This document shows, piece by piece, positions 1-6,960 of a stretch of DNA of 14,448 nucleotides; position 1 is the stretch's first letter; every line of letters starts with the position of its first letter. The DNA is from JADKIH01 sp049363815 (lineage in GTDB: Bacteria; Bacteroidota; Bacteroidia; AKYH767-A; 2013-40CM-41-45). Both the position numbers and the translations under genes were made by a program. The notes under the pieces were generated by a model that was not told the DNA's origin, searched no databases, and was given only the letters and a program-made list of their open reading frames with translations. The stretch spans positions 1 to 14,448 of the forward strand of contig JBMQEM010000179.1 in assembly GCA_049363815.1 (NCBI GenBank), given 5' to 3'.

Positions 1-9
1 CGCACTGCT

Positions 10-873
10 TTGAAAAAAATACCGATAAGACAACTTGGCTCGCCTTTGCAGGAATTGTCTGTTTCAGAACAATTTAAAATTCGAACAGTAGAAGAAATCG
101 TAGGTGACAAAAATCTGGTTCATGATCTTCACAGACATGACTTCTTTTTTATTCTTGTTATTGAAAAAGGCGAAGGAAATCATGAAATCGATTTCACACC
201 TTATAAAGTAGCGGATAACACTGCCTTTTTCTTGCGACCCGGACAAGTACACCAACTTGAATTAAATGCCGGTAGTAAAGGATTTCTCGTGGAGTTCAAC
301 TCTGAATTTTATCACCCTAAAGAAAAGTCATCCAGGTTAAGATTAAGGAAAGTCAGCACGAAAAATTATTGCAAACTTGAAGTTAACCGCTTCAATAAAC
401 TTCAGGTGCTTCTGAATTCTATGCTGGAAGAATTTAATGCACGGGAAGAAGGTTTTGAATACATTATTAAATCCAGTCTCGATATCTTTTTTATTGAATT
501 TATGCGTGAAAGTTCAAATCCAAAAGAATCTACTTTGCCCGCCAATTCATATTCCCAGGAACGGTTTGAGGAGTTTTTGGAATTACTTGAGAAGCACATT
601 GCAACTAACAAACAAGTTGCCAACTATACCGACATGATGAACCTCTCTCCTTATCAATTGAATGAAATAACAAAATCTTCAATAGGAAAAACAGCTTCTG
701 AAATGATCAATGAACATATTTTACTTGAAACGAAAAGATATCTTTTAGCAACACCCAATCAGATAAAAGATATAGCTGATCAACTTGGCTTTGAAGACCC
801 TTCTTATTTTATCCGGTTCTTTAAGAAACACACTGGTCAGTCACCACAGGAATTCAGAAATAATTTTAAATAA
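10..873 (+). CDS. AraC-family transcriptional regulator (cupin sensor + HTH)
   Basis: Probable cytoplasmic transcription regulator. The N-terminal half is a cupin-like sensing domain: a His-Arg-His motif at about residues 41-43, HEIDF at 58-62 and RPGQVH at 76-81. The C-terminal ~100 residues are an AraC DNA-binding domain; the second helix-turn-helix and family signature run from IKDIADQLGF to DPSYFIRFFKKHTGQSP in the last 36 residues. The length of 287 aa is normal for this class. The start codon would be TTG; the frame stays open to base 1, so the true start may lie just outside the window. The TTG start is preferred because M-K-K-I-P-I-R matches how I remember family members beginning. 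The dehydrogenase at 958 follows on the same strand after 84 bp and is a plausible target, but its own promoter box suggests separate transcription. The ligand cannot be read from the sequence. It is related to the AraC protein at the other end of the window. Confidence 0.9.
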   Translation: MKKIPIRQLGSPLQELSVSEQFKIRTVEEIVGDKNLVHDLHRHDFFFILVIEKGEGNHEIDFTPYKVADNTAFFLRPGQVHQLELNAGSKGFLVEFNSEFYHPKEKSSRLRLRKVSTKNYCKLEVNRFNKLQVLLNSMLEEFNAREEGFEYIIKSSLDIFFIEFMRESSNPKESTLPANSYSQERFEEFLELLEKHIATNKQVANYTDMMNLSPYQLNEITKSSIGKTASEMINEHILLETKRYLLATPNQIKDIADQLGFEDPSYFIRFFKKHTGQSPQEFRNNFK

Positions 874-922
874 GTCCTGCACTACTACACCTTAATCCTA
901 TTTATAACGCTTGCAGTGGATT

Positions 923-930
923 TACTTTTG
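923..930 (+). promoter_or_regulatory. Bacteroidota -7 box (TACTTTTG)
   Basis: TACTTTTG fits the Bacteroidota sigma-A -7 consensus TAnnTTTG exactly and ends 27 bp before the dehydrogenase ATG. No convincing -33 TTG lies at the expected distance; the TTG at 911-913 is too close. The identical octamer precedes the outer-membrane protein gene on the other strand at a similar distance (31 bp), which supports the call. Confidence 0.5.
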
Positions 931-957
931 TGTAATTAAAAAATAAAAATTATACAA

Positions 958-1554
958 ATGAAAATTATCATCGTTGGTGCATCAGGCACTATGGGTAAGC
1001 ATCTGACAAATGCATTTGCCAAAGAACATGAAGTTGTCACCGCCGCAACTAACGGTTGCGAAGTGAAAGTGGATATCACTTCCCCGGAATCAATTGACAA
1101 CATGTACAAGCAGATCGGAGCATTTGATGCTCTTATTTCAACAGCAGGTCCTACTTTTGTCGGTCCATGGGCGAAACTTACAGACAAGGAATTCCGGAAA
1201 GGTGTTGAAGGGAAAATGATGGGACAGATCAATCTTGTTTTGATCGGGCAGAAATACATTAAACCAAAAGGCTCATTTACATTGATCACAGGTGCTCTGA
1301 CACATGAGCCACAGAAGAATTTTGCCAATGCATCTGCTGCTAATGGTGCTGTGGAAGGTTTTGTAAGAGCAGCTGCCATTGAACTGGAAAATGGAGTACG
1401 TATCAATGCAGTAAGTCCTACAGTAATTGAAAACTCCCCACAGTATTTTCCTTTCTTTCCCGGCGATATCCCGGTTACTATGCTTCAACTGGAATATGGT
1501 TTCCGCAAATCTTTATTTGGCGCTAACACAGGTCAGATCATTAAACCTTACTAA
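958..1554 (+). CDS. Atypical short-chain dehydrogenase/reductase, catalytic residues missing
   Basis: Rossmann-fold protein of the short-chain dehydrogenase superfamily, 198 aa, shorter than the usual ~250. The dinucleotide-binding glycine motif GASGTMG is at residues 7-13, and STAG at 61-64 stands where classical members have NNAG. The usual active-site YxxxK should fall around residues 125-129, but the sequence there is NASAANGAVEGF, so Tyr is replaced by Ala and Lys by Asn. The segment RINAVSPTVIENS at 148-160 is the conserved strand and loop after the active site. This pattern matches a known SDR subgroup (Lin1944-like) that keeps the cofactor motif but lacks the standard catalytic residues and has no assigned function. 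Annotating it as an active oxidoreductase would therefore be unsafe. It has its own -7 box and ends at a strong terminator, so it is probably monocistronic or a pair with the upstream AraC regulator. Confidence 0.87.
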   Translation: MKIIIVGASGTMGKHLTNAFAKEHEVVTAATNGCEVKVDITSPESIDNMYKQIGAFDALISTAGPTFVGPWAKLTDKEFRKGVEGKMMGQINLVLIGQKYIKPKGSFTLITGALTHEPQKNFANASAANGAVEGFVRAAAIELENGVRINAVSPTVIENSPQYFPFFPGDIPVTMLQLEYGFRKSLFGANTGQIIKPY

Positions 1555-1572
1555 AGAATCACTTTCGTTTCA

Positions 1573-1611
1573 AATAATTAAGCCCGGACTACTCATCCGG
1601 GCTTAATTATT
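1573..1611. terminator. Bidirectional intrinsic terminator
   Basis: A perfect inverted repeat has two 16-bp arms (1573-1588 and 1596-1611) around a 7-nt loop. The core is AAGCCCGGA/TCCGGGCTT, with A/T-rich outer arms that supply a T-rich tail in both directions. It sits between the convergent dehydrogenase (ends 1554) and CPBP protease (ends 1632) genes and can serve both. Confidence 0.88.
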
Positions 1612-1631
1612 ATATTTATGTTCAATTGAAA

Positions 1632-2456
1632 TTAATTCTGATCAGGTAAATAAATATAAAACAGTACGATCATAATTATTAAAGTCGCAAGCCCAAATAG
1701 ACTTGCTTCCAAACCAAATATGCCACCTGTAAGAAGATCAGGTGCTTGCAAAAATTCCGGTTTCATTAAACTCTCTTCATGATTTCCACTGACACCAAAG
1801 CCAAGGAGCGTTCCCTGTGTCCAGTTCGCCATGAAATGTAAGCCTATCGGGAATGCCAGACTACTTGTTCGAATATATGTTAAACCGAATAACATAGATG
1901 CTAAAAATATATTCAGAGAAGCAACCCACTTAACTGATTCAGCCATGCCCGGATTATTAAGATGAGTTAAAAGAAATAACCCTGAAATAATAATTTGCGT
2001 CGGCCATACACCGATGGATTCTATAAGTCTCTTAAAAATAAATCCGCGAAATAAAAACTCTTCAGCTATAGCAATACTGAATGCTGCAGAAATACCATAT
2101 ACAATAGTTGAAAAAGAAAAATCATTTATCTCCCAGATTACCATTCCTGAAATTGTCATTAACAAAGCAGGTGCAATCATTAAGATTGCACCTGCAATGA
2201 TTCCTTTCTGAAATTGATTTAATAAAGTGAAATTGATCTTTCCGGTAATTTCAGTTACCTCTTCTCTTCTTAAAAACTGACAGATAACTGTTACAAGCAA
2301 AATAAGTAATGCCTGTATAAATACCGGAACCGGAACAGATTGCTTTTCCGCAACTATTATTATCGGAAACAAAAATAAAGCAAGCAAGATAAAGAATACC
2401 GGTATCCACCAGATACTTCTCATCTTGCCTGATTTATTAAGAAATATTTTTCTCAT
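1632..2456 (-). CDS. CPBP-family intramembrane glutamic endopeptidase
   Basis: Polytopic inner-membrane protease of the CPBP/Abi family (Rce1-like). With the start at 2456 it has 274 aa. All three family motifs are present: EExxxR as E132-E133...R137, FxxxH as F161...H165, and HxxxN as H207...N211. About eight hydrophobic segments are visible, the first at residues 17-36 and the last at 253-270. An ATG at 2528 in the same frame would add 24 polar residues and overlap the upstream gene by 44 bp; the ATG at 2456 is preferred because the membrane protein then starts with a short basic N-terminus. It lies 28 bp downstream of the DUF4386 gene, probably in one transcript, and ends at the 1573-1611 terminator. 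Family members include bacteriocin-immunity and protein-processing enzymes; the substrate here is unknown. Confidence 0.9.
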   Translation of the reverse strand: MRKIFLNKSGKMRSIWWIPVFFILLALFLFPIIIVAEKQSVPVPVFIQALLILLVTVICQFLRREEVTEITGKINFTLLNQFQKGIIAGAILMIAPALLMTISGMVIWEINDFSFSTIVYGISAAFSIAIAEEFLFRGFIFKRLIESIGVWPTQIIISGLFLLTHLNNPGMAESVKWVASLNIFLASMLFGLTYIRTSSLAFPIGLHFMANWTQGTLLGFGVSGNHEESLMKPEFLQAPDLLTGGIFGLEASLFGLATLIIMIVLFYIYLPDQN

Positions 2457-2484
2457 TGATGTTTTGGAATATTCCTTTTTAAAT

Positions 2485-3207
2485 TTACATCCCGGCTGTA
2501 ATTGCTGACGGCTTGAAGCCACGAACAACCAGGTAAATACCTAAAGAAAATTCGAAGATAGCAACCATTATTGCAGATATCATTGATAATTCTGAACGAA
2601 ACTCAATATAACCGAACAGTACTCCCAGGAAACCTGCTATCAGAGGGAAAGCGCCGATAATTCCGATCAAGGAAAGTGCACGTGGTACTAAGCGCGATTT
2701 ATACAGTAAAATCCCCAGGAGCAGATCATCTATTGCAGGAATGAACGATTGTCCGAGTGTAAAGATGCGATCATACAATATAACGAGTGTACGACTGATT
2801 ACCAAAGCATCCGGACCTGCACTTTCTTGCCTCAGGGTTACGGCCGAGAGTAAGAAAGCGACCCCCAAAAAGATTGTACTTGCTTCCAGCACTCTTGCTG
2901 CAACGAGGCCTAAGGCTAATCGCTCACCTTGGCGTTTTAAAACAGGATACAATATTATAGCGGTTGCAATTCCGGAAAGGGCAACAATAATTTCAAGAAG
3001 TCCGCCGATAATAACAGGTTTGTCTGGTCCCGCTCCAAGAACATAATTCGGATCGTGAATGGGTTGATACAAACTTAGAGTGGGTACAGAAATAAATGTG
3101 AGAATATAAATAAGTCCGGCAAAGAAAGCTGTCTTTCTCACTGAACTCATAGGTTTTAATTTCGATGCAGCTTCTAAGCCCAGGTCGATAGTTTTTGCAG
3201 TATGCAT
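2485..3207 (-). CDS. DUF4386 family membrane protein
   Basis: Integral membrane protein of 240 aa with about six hydrophobic segments at roughly residues 25-44, 65-90, 97-121, 137-168, 176-199 and 206-230. The pattern, including RKTAFFAGLIYILTF near the start and a conserved acidic/polar helix YDRIFTLGQSFIPAIDDLLLG at 145-165, matches the DUF4386 family, which has no known function. An internal Met at residue 20 (genomic 3150) gives MSSVRKTAFF, closer to the usual family N-terminus; the first 19 residues may be non-native, so 3150 is a serious alternative start. It lies 35 bp after the outer-membrane protein gene and 28 bp before the CPBP protease gene, so three-gene co-transcription is likely. 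Confidence 0.85.
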   Translation of the reverse strand: MHTAKTIDLGLEAASKLKPMSSVRKTAFFAGLIYILTFISVPTLSLYQPIHDPNYVLGAGPDKPVIIGGLLEIIVALSGIATAIILYPVLKRQGERLALGLVAARVLEASTIFLGVAFLLSAVTLRQESAGPDALVISRTLVILYDRIFTLGQSFIPAIDDLLLGILLYKSRLVPRALSLIGIIGAFPLIAGFLGVLFGYIEFRSELSMISAIMVAIFEFSLGIYLVVRGFKPSAITAGM

Positions 3208-3242
3208 GGGTTTTTATATTTCAGTTAAAATATATAGTACGA

Positions 3243-3965
3243 TTAATTGACTCCTTGCTTAAATTGTTTTTTCGCAAATGGATTTGTTTTCCATGGTTTA
3301 GAAACACGTACACTTACCATTACGGATCTTGTTTTAATTTCGCCGGCATTGGCTATGTCTGATAAGCCATGTACATATCTTACATCGAGTGTAATGGTTT
3401 TCTTTTTCGTTGGTATAGAAAACCCTCCGCCAACTTGTACACTTGCATCCCATCTTTTGAAACCGTCAATCGAATTGGAGAAGTTGAGTTGTGATGTTTC
3501 ATCACTGAATTTTCTGCTTCCACTGAAATTGTAAGCAATAGAAGGCCCGGCGTTTAAATAAAGTCTTCCTATATGTAAACGTGCCAACATCGGTAGTTCA
3601 ATGGAGTTGATCTTGATCGTCGATTCGCCTACGTCCAAAGGATTATTTGCCTTTAATGATCCACCTTTTCTCATGTAATACAGTTCAGACACCACCGAGA
3701 AATTTGGCGTTACACCTGCCTGAAATGAAAATCCGGCTTGAAGTCCACGAAGAGATTTTTTATAGTCGGCCAGACTACTTTCAGCGCTCCCATAATTCAG
3801 ATTAGAAGTGGTCATTTGTACCATGACATCTAAATGAGTTTGTGCTGATCTTTTTTTGTTTTGAGTTTTTTCGGAAATTGTTGTGTCTGTTTGTCCGAAT
3901 GTTGTTGTGCTAAGGAATACCATTCCTAATACCAATGCTGTTTTGATTGTTTTAAGTGTTTTCAT
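3243..3965 (-). CDS. Outer-membrane beta-barrel protein (PorT/OMP_b-brl_2 type)
   Basis: Exported 240-aa protein. The N-terminus has a Sec signal peptide: basic start, hydrophobic core ALVLGMVFLSTTTFG, predicted cut near residues 24-25 before Q-T-D. The mature part has alternating strands with typical barrel phrases (GLQAGFSFQAGV, FSVVSELYYMRKGG, LPMLARLHIGRLYLNAGPS, VQVGGGFSIP, TLDVRYVHGL). This is the small outer-membrane barrel family common in Bacteroidota. Residues 26-50 are polar, Thr/Ser/Lys-rich and probably flexible. Many such proteins end in an aromatic beta-signal; this one ends in a polar tail (FAKKQFKQGVN) after the last strand. It is the first gene of the likely operon with the DUF4386 and CPBP genes, with a TACTTTTG box upstream. 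The function is not more precisely known. Confidence 0.82.
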   Translation of the reverse strand: MKTLKTIKTALVLGMVFLSTTTFGQTDTTISEKTQNKKRSAQTHLDVMVQMTTSNLNYGSAESSLADYKKSLRGLQAGFSFQAGVTPNFSVVSELYYMRKGGSLKANNPLDVGESTIKINSIELPMLARLHIGRLYLNAGPSIAYNFSGSRKFSDETSQLNFSNSIDGFKRWDASVQVGGGFSIPTKKKTITLDVRYVHGLSDIANAGEIKTRSVMVSVRVSKPWKTNPFAKKQFKQGVN

Positions 3966-4253
3966 TTGTTTTTGTTTTTAGGGGTTATTTATGATGCAAA
4001 AGTATTTGCCGGATAAACCTTGCGACAGGACAATTGTAAAGTTGAATTGTAGAAAATTGAAGTTTTTAAAAAAGAGTCTTTTTTACATCAATTTCTAATA
4101 TCGACAGCGAACTAATAAAATAAGAAAAAAGAAATCACCGGGTAATTTTCAATTATATACTATTCTTCTAAACGTTTGTCCTATCTCAAAGCATTTTCCT
4201 GGAATTACTTTTACAAGAAAATAAATAATCGTTATTGATTAAAATTAAATACC
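3966..4253. other. Divergent intergenic regulatory region
   Basis: This 288-bp AT-rich gap separates two divergent gene groups. I find no gene in it. It holds the minus-strand -7 box (3997-4004), two direct copies of AATTGTA (4032-4038 and 4045-4051, 13 bp apart), an 8-bp palindrome ACAATTGT (4031-4038) and a near-palindrome AAAAAAGAGTCTTTTTT (4068-4084). No confident plus-strand promoter was seen for the operon starting at 4254. Confidence 0.4.
3997..4004 (-). promoter_or_regulatory. Bacteroidota -7 box (TACTTTTG, minus strand)
   Basis: CAAAAGTA on the plus strand reads TACTTTTG on the minus strand, a full match to TAnnTTTG, 31 bp upstream of the outer-membrane protein ATG. It is the same octamer as at 923-930. 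The nearest minus-strand TTG upstream (4033-4031) is 26 bp away, too far for a standard -33, so only the -7 element is called. Confidence 0.5.
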
Positions 4254-4481
4254 ATGAAAACAAAAATGAAACTGATTGCCTCACTCAAAATTTGGATTGT
4301 AATTTATCCGTCCATTACACTATTTCTTTTTCTGTTTGGCAGGTCATTATCGGAACTACCCTTATATCAAAGAACCTTTGTACTTACGATCGCTTTAGTC
4401 CCATGGGTAATGTTTGTAGGAGTTCCTTTAGTGGAATCGTTCTTAAGAATAATAAACACGAAAAATAAAATTTCAAATTAA
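4254..4481 (+). CDS. Small two-helix membrane protein, function unknown
   Basis: 75-aa hypothetical protein. After a Lys-rich start (MKTKMKL) it has a hydrophobic segment at about residues 10-30 (LKIWIVIYPSITLFLFLFG) and a second at 42-62 (FVLTIALVPWVMFVGVPLVE), followed by a basic tail (RIINTKNKISN). This predicts two inner-membrane helices with both ends in the cytoplasm. I believe similar small proteins occur in other Bacteroidota, but I know no function. In-frame Met codons at residues 1 and 5 both fit; the first is used. Its stop is 16 bp before the flavoprotein gene, so it is probably the first gene of a three-gene operon and may serve the flavoprotein, for example as a membrane partner. 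That role is inferred from position only. Confidence 0.75.
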   Translation: MKTKMKLIASLKIWIVIYPSITLFLFLFGRSLSELPLYQRTFVLTIALVPWVMFVGVPLVESFLRIINTKNKISN

Positions 4482-4497
4482 TTAATATTAATGTCCT

Positions 4498-5520
4498 ATG
4501 GCTTCTTTGTCTAGAAGAGAATTTATTCAATTAGGAGGAAAAGCTGTTGCATTTTCTTTATTGCCATATTCCCCATCACCAATTTTAAAATACAATTCAA
4601 TGACTGATAACAAATATTTTGATGTAATAATAATAGGCGGAAGCTATGCAGGTTTAGCAGCCGCAATGTCTCTTGGAAGAGCTTTGATAAAAACATTGAT
4701 CATCGACAATGGTAAGCCATGCAATCACCAAACACCACATTCACATAATTTTCTAACGAATGACGGCAAAACGCCTGTTGAAATAACCACACTTGCTAAA
4801 CGGCAAGTAAGTAATTATGAATCTGTCTCTTTACTAAAAGATACTGCAATCAATGGCGAAAGAACATTGAATGGATTTAAAATCCATGTTGCCAGTGGTG
4901 AAATTTTTGAAACAAAGAAATTGATTTTCGCTACCGGTATTAAAGATATATTACCTCCAATAAAGGGTTTTTCCGAATGCTGGGGCATTTCCGTCCTGCA
5001 TTGCCCCTATTGTCATGGTTACGAGATCCGAAATAAAAGAACGGGAATTTTTGGAAACGGAGTCGCAGGCTTCGAATTTGCGAAACTTATTTCGAATTGG
5101 ACAAATGATCTTACCATTTTTACCAATGGCGACTCTTCATTCACAACCGATCATAAAAATAAATTTCATACACATCATATTAAAATAATTGAGAGTAAAA
5201 TCGAGCGAATTGATCACAGCAATGGTTATGTAAATAGGATTTTATTCCAGGACGGTTCTGTATTGCCCATTGATGCAATTTATGCACCCTCACCCTTCGA
5301 GCAACATTGCAAAATTCCTGAAACACTAGGGTGCGAATTAACAGAGGAAGGTTATATTAAAACAGATCAATTCCATGAAACAACCATTAAGGATGTCTTT
5401 GCAATTGGCGATAACGCTACCAAATCAAGGACTGTCGCAAACGCAGTCGCTATGGGTACACATGCCGGAATGACTCTCAGCAAGAAAATGATTATTGAAG
5501 AATTCTTATTGAAAGAATAG
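4498..5520 (+). CDS. Thioredoxin-reductase-like NAD(P)/FAD flavoprotein with Tat-like leader
   Basis: Pyridine-nucleotide disulfide oxidoreductase, class II, 340 aa. FAD-binding motif GGSYAG at 47-52; redox pair CPYC at 169-172, as in thioredoxin reductases; NAD(P)-binding motif GNGVAG at 186-191; FAD-contacting FAIGDNA at 311-317. The phrases PHSHNF, FATGIKD, GFSECWGISVLHCPYCHGYE and ANAVAMGTHAG match a Bacteroidota group of TrxR-like reductases whose members, as I know them, begin near MTDNKYFDVIIIGG. Here that Met is residue 35 (ATG at 4600), and the 34 residues before it contain a twin-arginine motif SRREFI (5-10) and a hydrophobic stretch (about 13-30) without a clear A-x-A cleavage site. 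The protein is thus either Tat-exported or anchored, or translation starts at 4600. Neighbours are the small membrane protein (16 bp upstream) and the porin (27 bp downstream). The electron acceptor is unknown. Confidence 0.9.
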   Translation: MASLSRREFIQLGGKAVAFSLLPYSPSPILKYNSMTDNKYFDVIIIGGSYAGLAAAMSLGRALIKTLIIDNGKPCNHQTPHSHNFLTNDGKTPVEITTLAKRQVSNYESVSLLKDTAINGERTLNGFKIHVASGEIFETKKLIFATGIKDILPPIKGFSECWGISVLHCPYCHGYEIRNKRTGIFGNGVAGFEFAKLISNWTNDLTIFTNGDSSFTTDHKNKFHTHHIKIIESKIERIDHSNGYVNRILFQDGSVLPIDAIYAPSPFEQHCKIPETLGCELTEEGYIKTDQFHETTIKDVFAIGDNATKSRTVANAVAMGTHAGMTLSKKMIIEEFLLKE

Positions 5521-5547
5521 GATGAACTATAATAAAAGTAATTTGAA

Positions 5548-6930
5548 ATGAAACATTTTGCAGGCACATTTTACAGATTTACAATTGTTTTTATAACCAT
5601 TGTAAATTATACTAATGCTCAGTCCGCCATTGGTCTTCTGAGGTATAACGACAACTTTGCTTTCATCAAGGAAGATAGCCTGAAAAAAGGTTTTAATCGT
5701 TTAAAATATATCGAGTTCGGCGAAAATAATTTCATTTCATTTGGCGGAGAAATCAGAGAGCAACTCCAATTGTACCATAACATTAATTTCGGAGATCTGC
5801 CATCGAAATTTTCAAGCATTAACGCCCACCAGCTTAATCATCGTCTGATGTTTCACGCTAACATAGAATCAGGAAATCATTTTCGCTTTTTTATTCAAAT
5901 GAACAATACTCTTCAGTTCATGAATGTGAATCCACCGTCTCCGGAAATAGATGTGAATCATTTGAGCGTACATCAGGCTTTTTCAGAATTCCTGTTTAAC
6001 AAATGGAAAATCAGAATAGGCAGACAAGAGGTCTTTTACGGAAATCATAGGATCTTCACAGTAAGGGAGGGCCCGAATACCCGGCAAACTTTCGATGGAA
6101 TGCTTGTAAAAAAAGTATTCAAAAACGGCACAATGGATTTCTTTGCTCTCTCCAAAACAATTTCCAAAAAATTCATTTTTGATGATGAGTTTGGAAAAGA
6201 AAGGTCCTTTGGATTTTACAGCAACTGGCTTTTACCTGAAAAAAGGATTGGATTGGATTTTTACGGATTAAATTTCCAATCAGAACAAAGGAAATACAAG
6301 CACAACTCAGGTCTGGAGAACAGACAAACAGTTGGGTTTCGGTTGTATTCTGATTTGAAGAAATTTAATTTCGAAATAGAAGGAACATATCAAGCAGGTC
6401 AATTCAATTCGCTATCGATTGATGCTTATAATGTATTTGCCGATCTCAATATAACGATCTTGCAAAAAAAGAAAGCCAGAATTGGCTTGGCTGCTAATAT
6501 CAGTTCGGGCGACAAAAATAATTTTGATAAAAAATTAAATACATACAATTTACTGTATGCAAAACCTGCATATGGTTTGGCTATTCCATTGGGTTCTGCT
6601 AACTTGATCAGCATAAATCCTTACTTTAAAATAACTCCGGTTCCAAAACTCAATATACTGACACAAGTTTTCTTTTTACAAATAAATAGCAATCAGGATG
6701 GTTTGTATTCTCCATTTATGACAATGGTAAGACCTCAACCTGAAACTACATCCAATTCAAACTCGATGTATATGGGAACTTTCTTTGTATTAGAAACTTC
6801 ATATCAGCAATCTGAAAACTTCACATTCTACTGTGATGCATCCTATTTCAATGTTGGAGGTTTTCTTAAAGAAACCGGAAAAGGTAAAGATCTGACATAC
6901 GTTTCTTTTAAATCTACCTTCAAATTCTGA
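5548..6930 (+). CDS. Alginate-export-family outer-membrane porin
   Basis: Exported 460-aa outer-membrane beta-barrel protein. The signal peptide covers residues 1-24 (hydrophobic core FTIVFITIVNY, cut around TNA|QS). The mature part shows phrases typical of the Alginate_exp family: LRYNDNFAFIKEDS near the N-terminus, FISFGGEIREQLQLYHN at 62-78, then HRLMFHANIESGNHFRFFIQ, VHQAFSEFLFNKWKIRIGRQE and REGPNTRQTFDGM. The rest is alternating barrel strands, ending in the aromatic beta-signal FKSTFKF. The family includes the Pseudomonas alginate exporter AlgE, but most Bacteroidota members sit in contexts unrelated to alginate, and no polysaccharide genes are visible here. It is therefore best called a porin of unknown substrate. 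It follows the flavoprotein by 27 bp, presumably co-transcribed, and ends 23 bp from the convergent response-regulator gene. Confidence 0.85.
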   Translation: MKHFAGTFYRFTIVFITIVNYTNAQSAIGLLRYNDNFAFIKEDSLKKGFNRLKYIEFGENNFISFGGEIREQLQLYHNINFGDLPSKFSSINAHQLNHRLMFHANIESGNHFRFFIQMNNTLQFMNVNPPSPEIDVNHLSVHQAFSEFLFNKWKIRIGRQEVFYGNHRIFTVREGPNTRQTFDGMLVKKVFKNGTMDFFALSKTISKKFIFDDEFGKERSFGFYSNWLLPEKRIGLDFYGLNFQSEQRKYKHNSGLENRQTVGFRLYSDLKKFNFEIEGTYQAGQFNSLSIDAYNVFADLNITILQKKKARIGLAANISSGDKNNFDKKLNTYNLLYAKPAYGLAIPLGSANLISINPYFKITPVPKLNILTQVFFLQINSNQDGLYSPFMTMVRPQPETTSNSNSMYMGTFFVLETSYQQSENFTFYCDASYFNVGGFLKETGKGKDLTYVSFKSTFKF

Positions 6931-6943
6931 TTTCGAATTACGA

Positions 6944-6960
6944 ATCTTGTTTTTCAAGAT
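6944..6960. terminator. Weak hairpin in the convergent gap
   Basis: ATCTTG-TTTTT-CAAGAT is a perfect 6-bp stem with a 5-nt loop between the porin (ends 6930) and response-regulator genes, overlapping the regulator's stop codon. The stem is AT-rich and no long T-run follows, so a terminator role is only tentative. Confidence 0.25.

Noticed and set aside
936..1406. Long open frame opposite the short-chain dehydrogenase
   Set aside because: Antisense shadow; the plus-strand product has clear SDR motifs.
2457..2528. Upstream ATG at 2528 for the CPBP protease
   Set aside because: It would overlap the DUF4386 gene by 44 bp and add a polar stretch not expected at the front of this membrane protein; the ATG at 2456 fits better.
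4068..4084. AAAAAAGAGTCTTTTTT near-palindrome as a terminator or operator
   Set aside because: Made almost wholly of A/T runs with a one-base centre, easily expected in this AT-rich gap and not placed after a gene end.
4235..4468. Alternative 77-codon frame overlapping the small membrane protein
   Set aside because: It lacks the coherent two-helix pattern of the frame starting at 4254, and Cys/Thr/Asn-rich content suggests a shadow frame.
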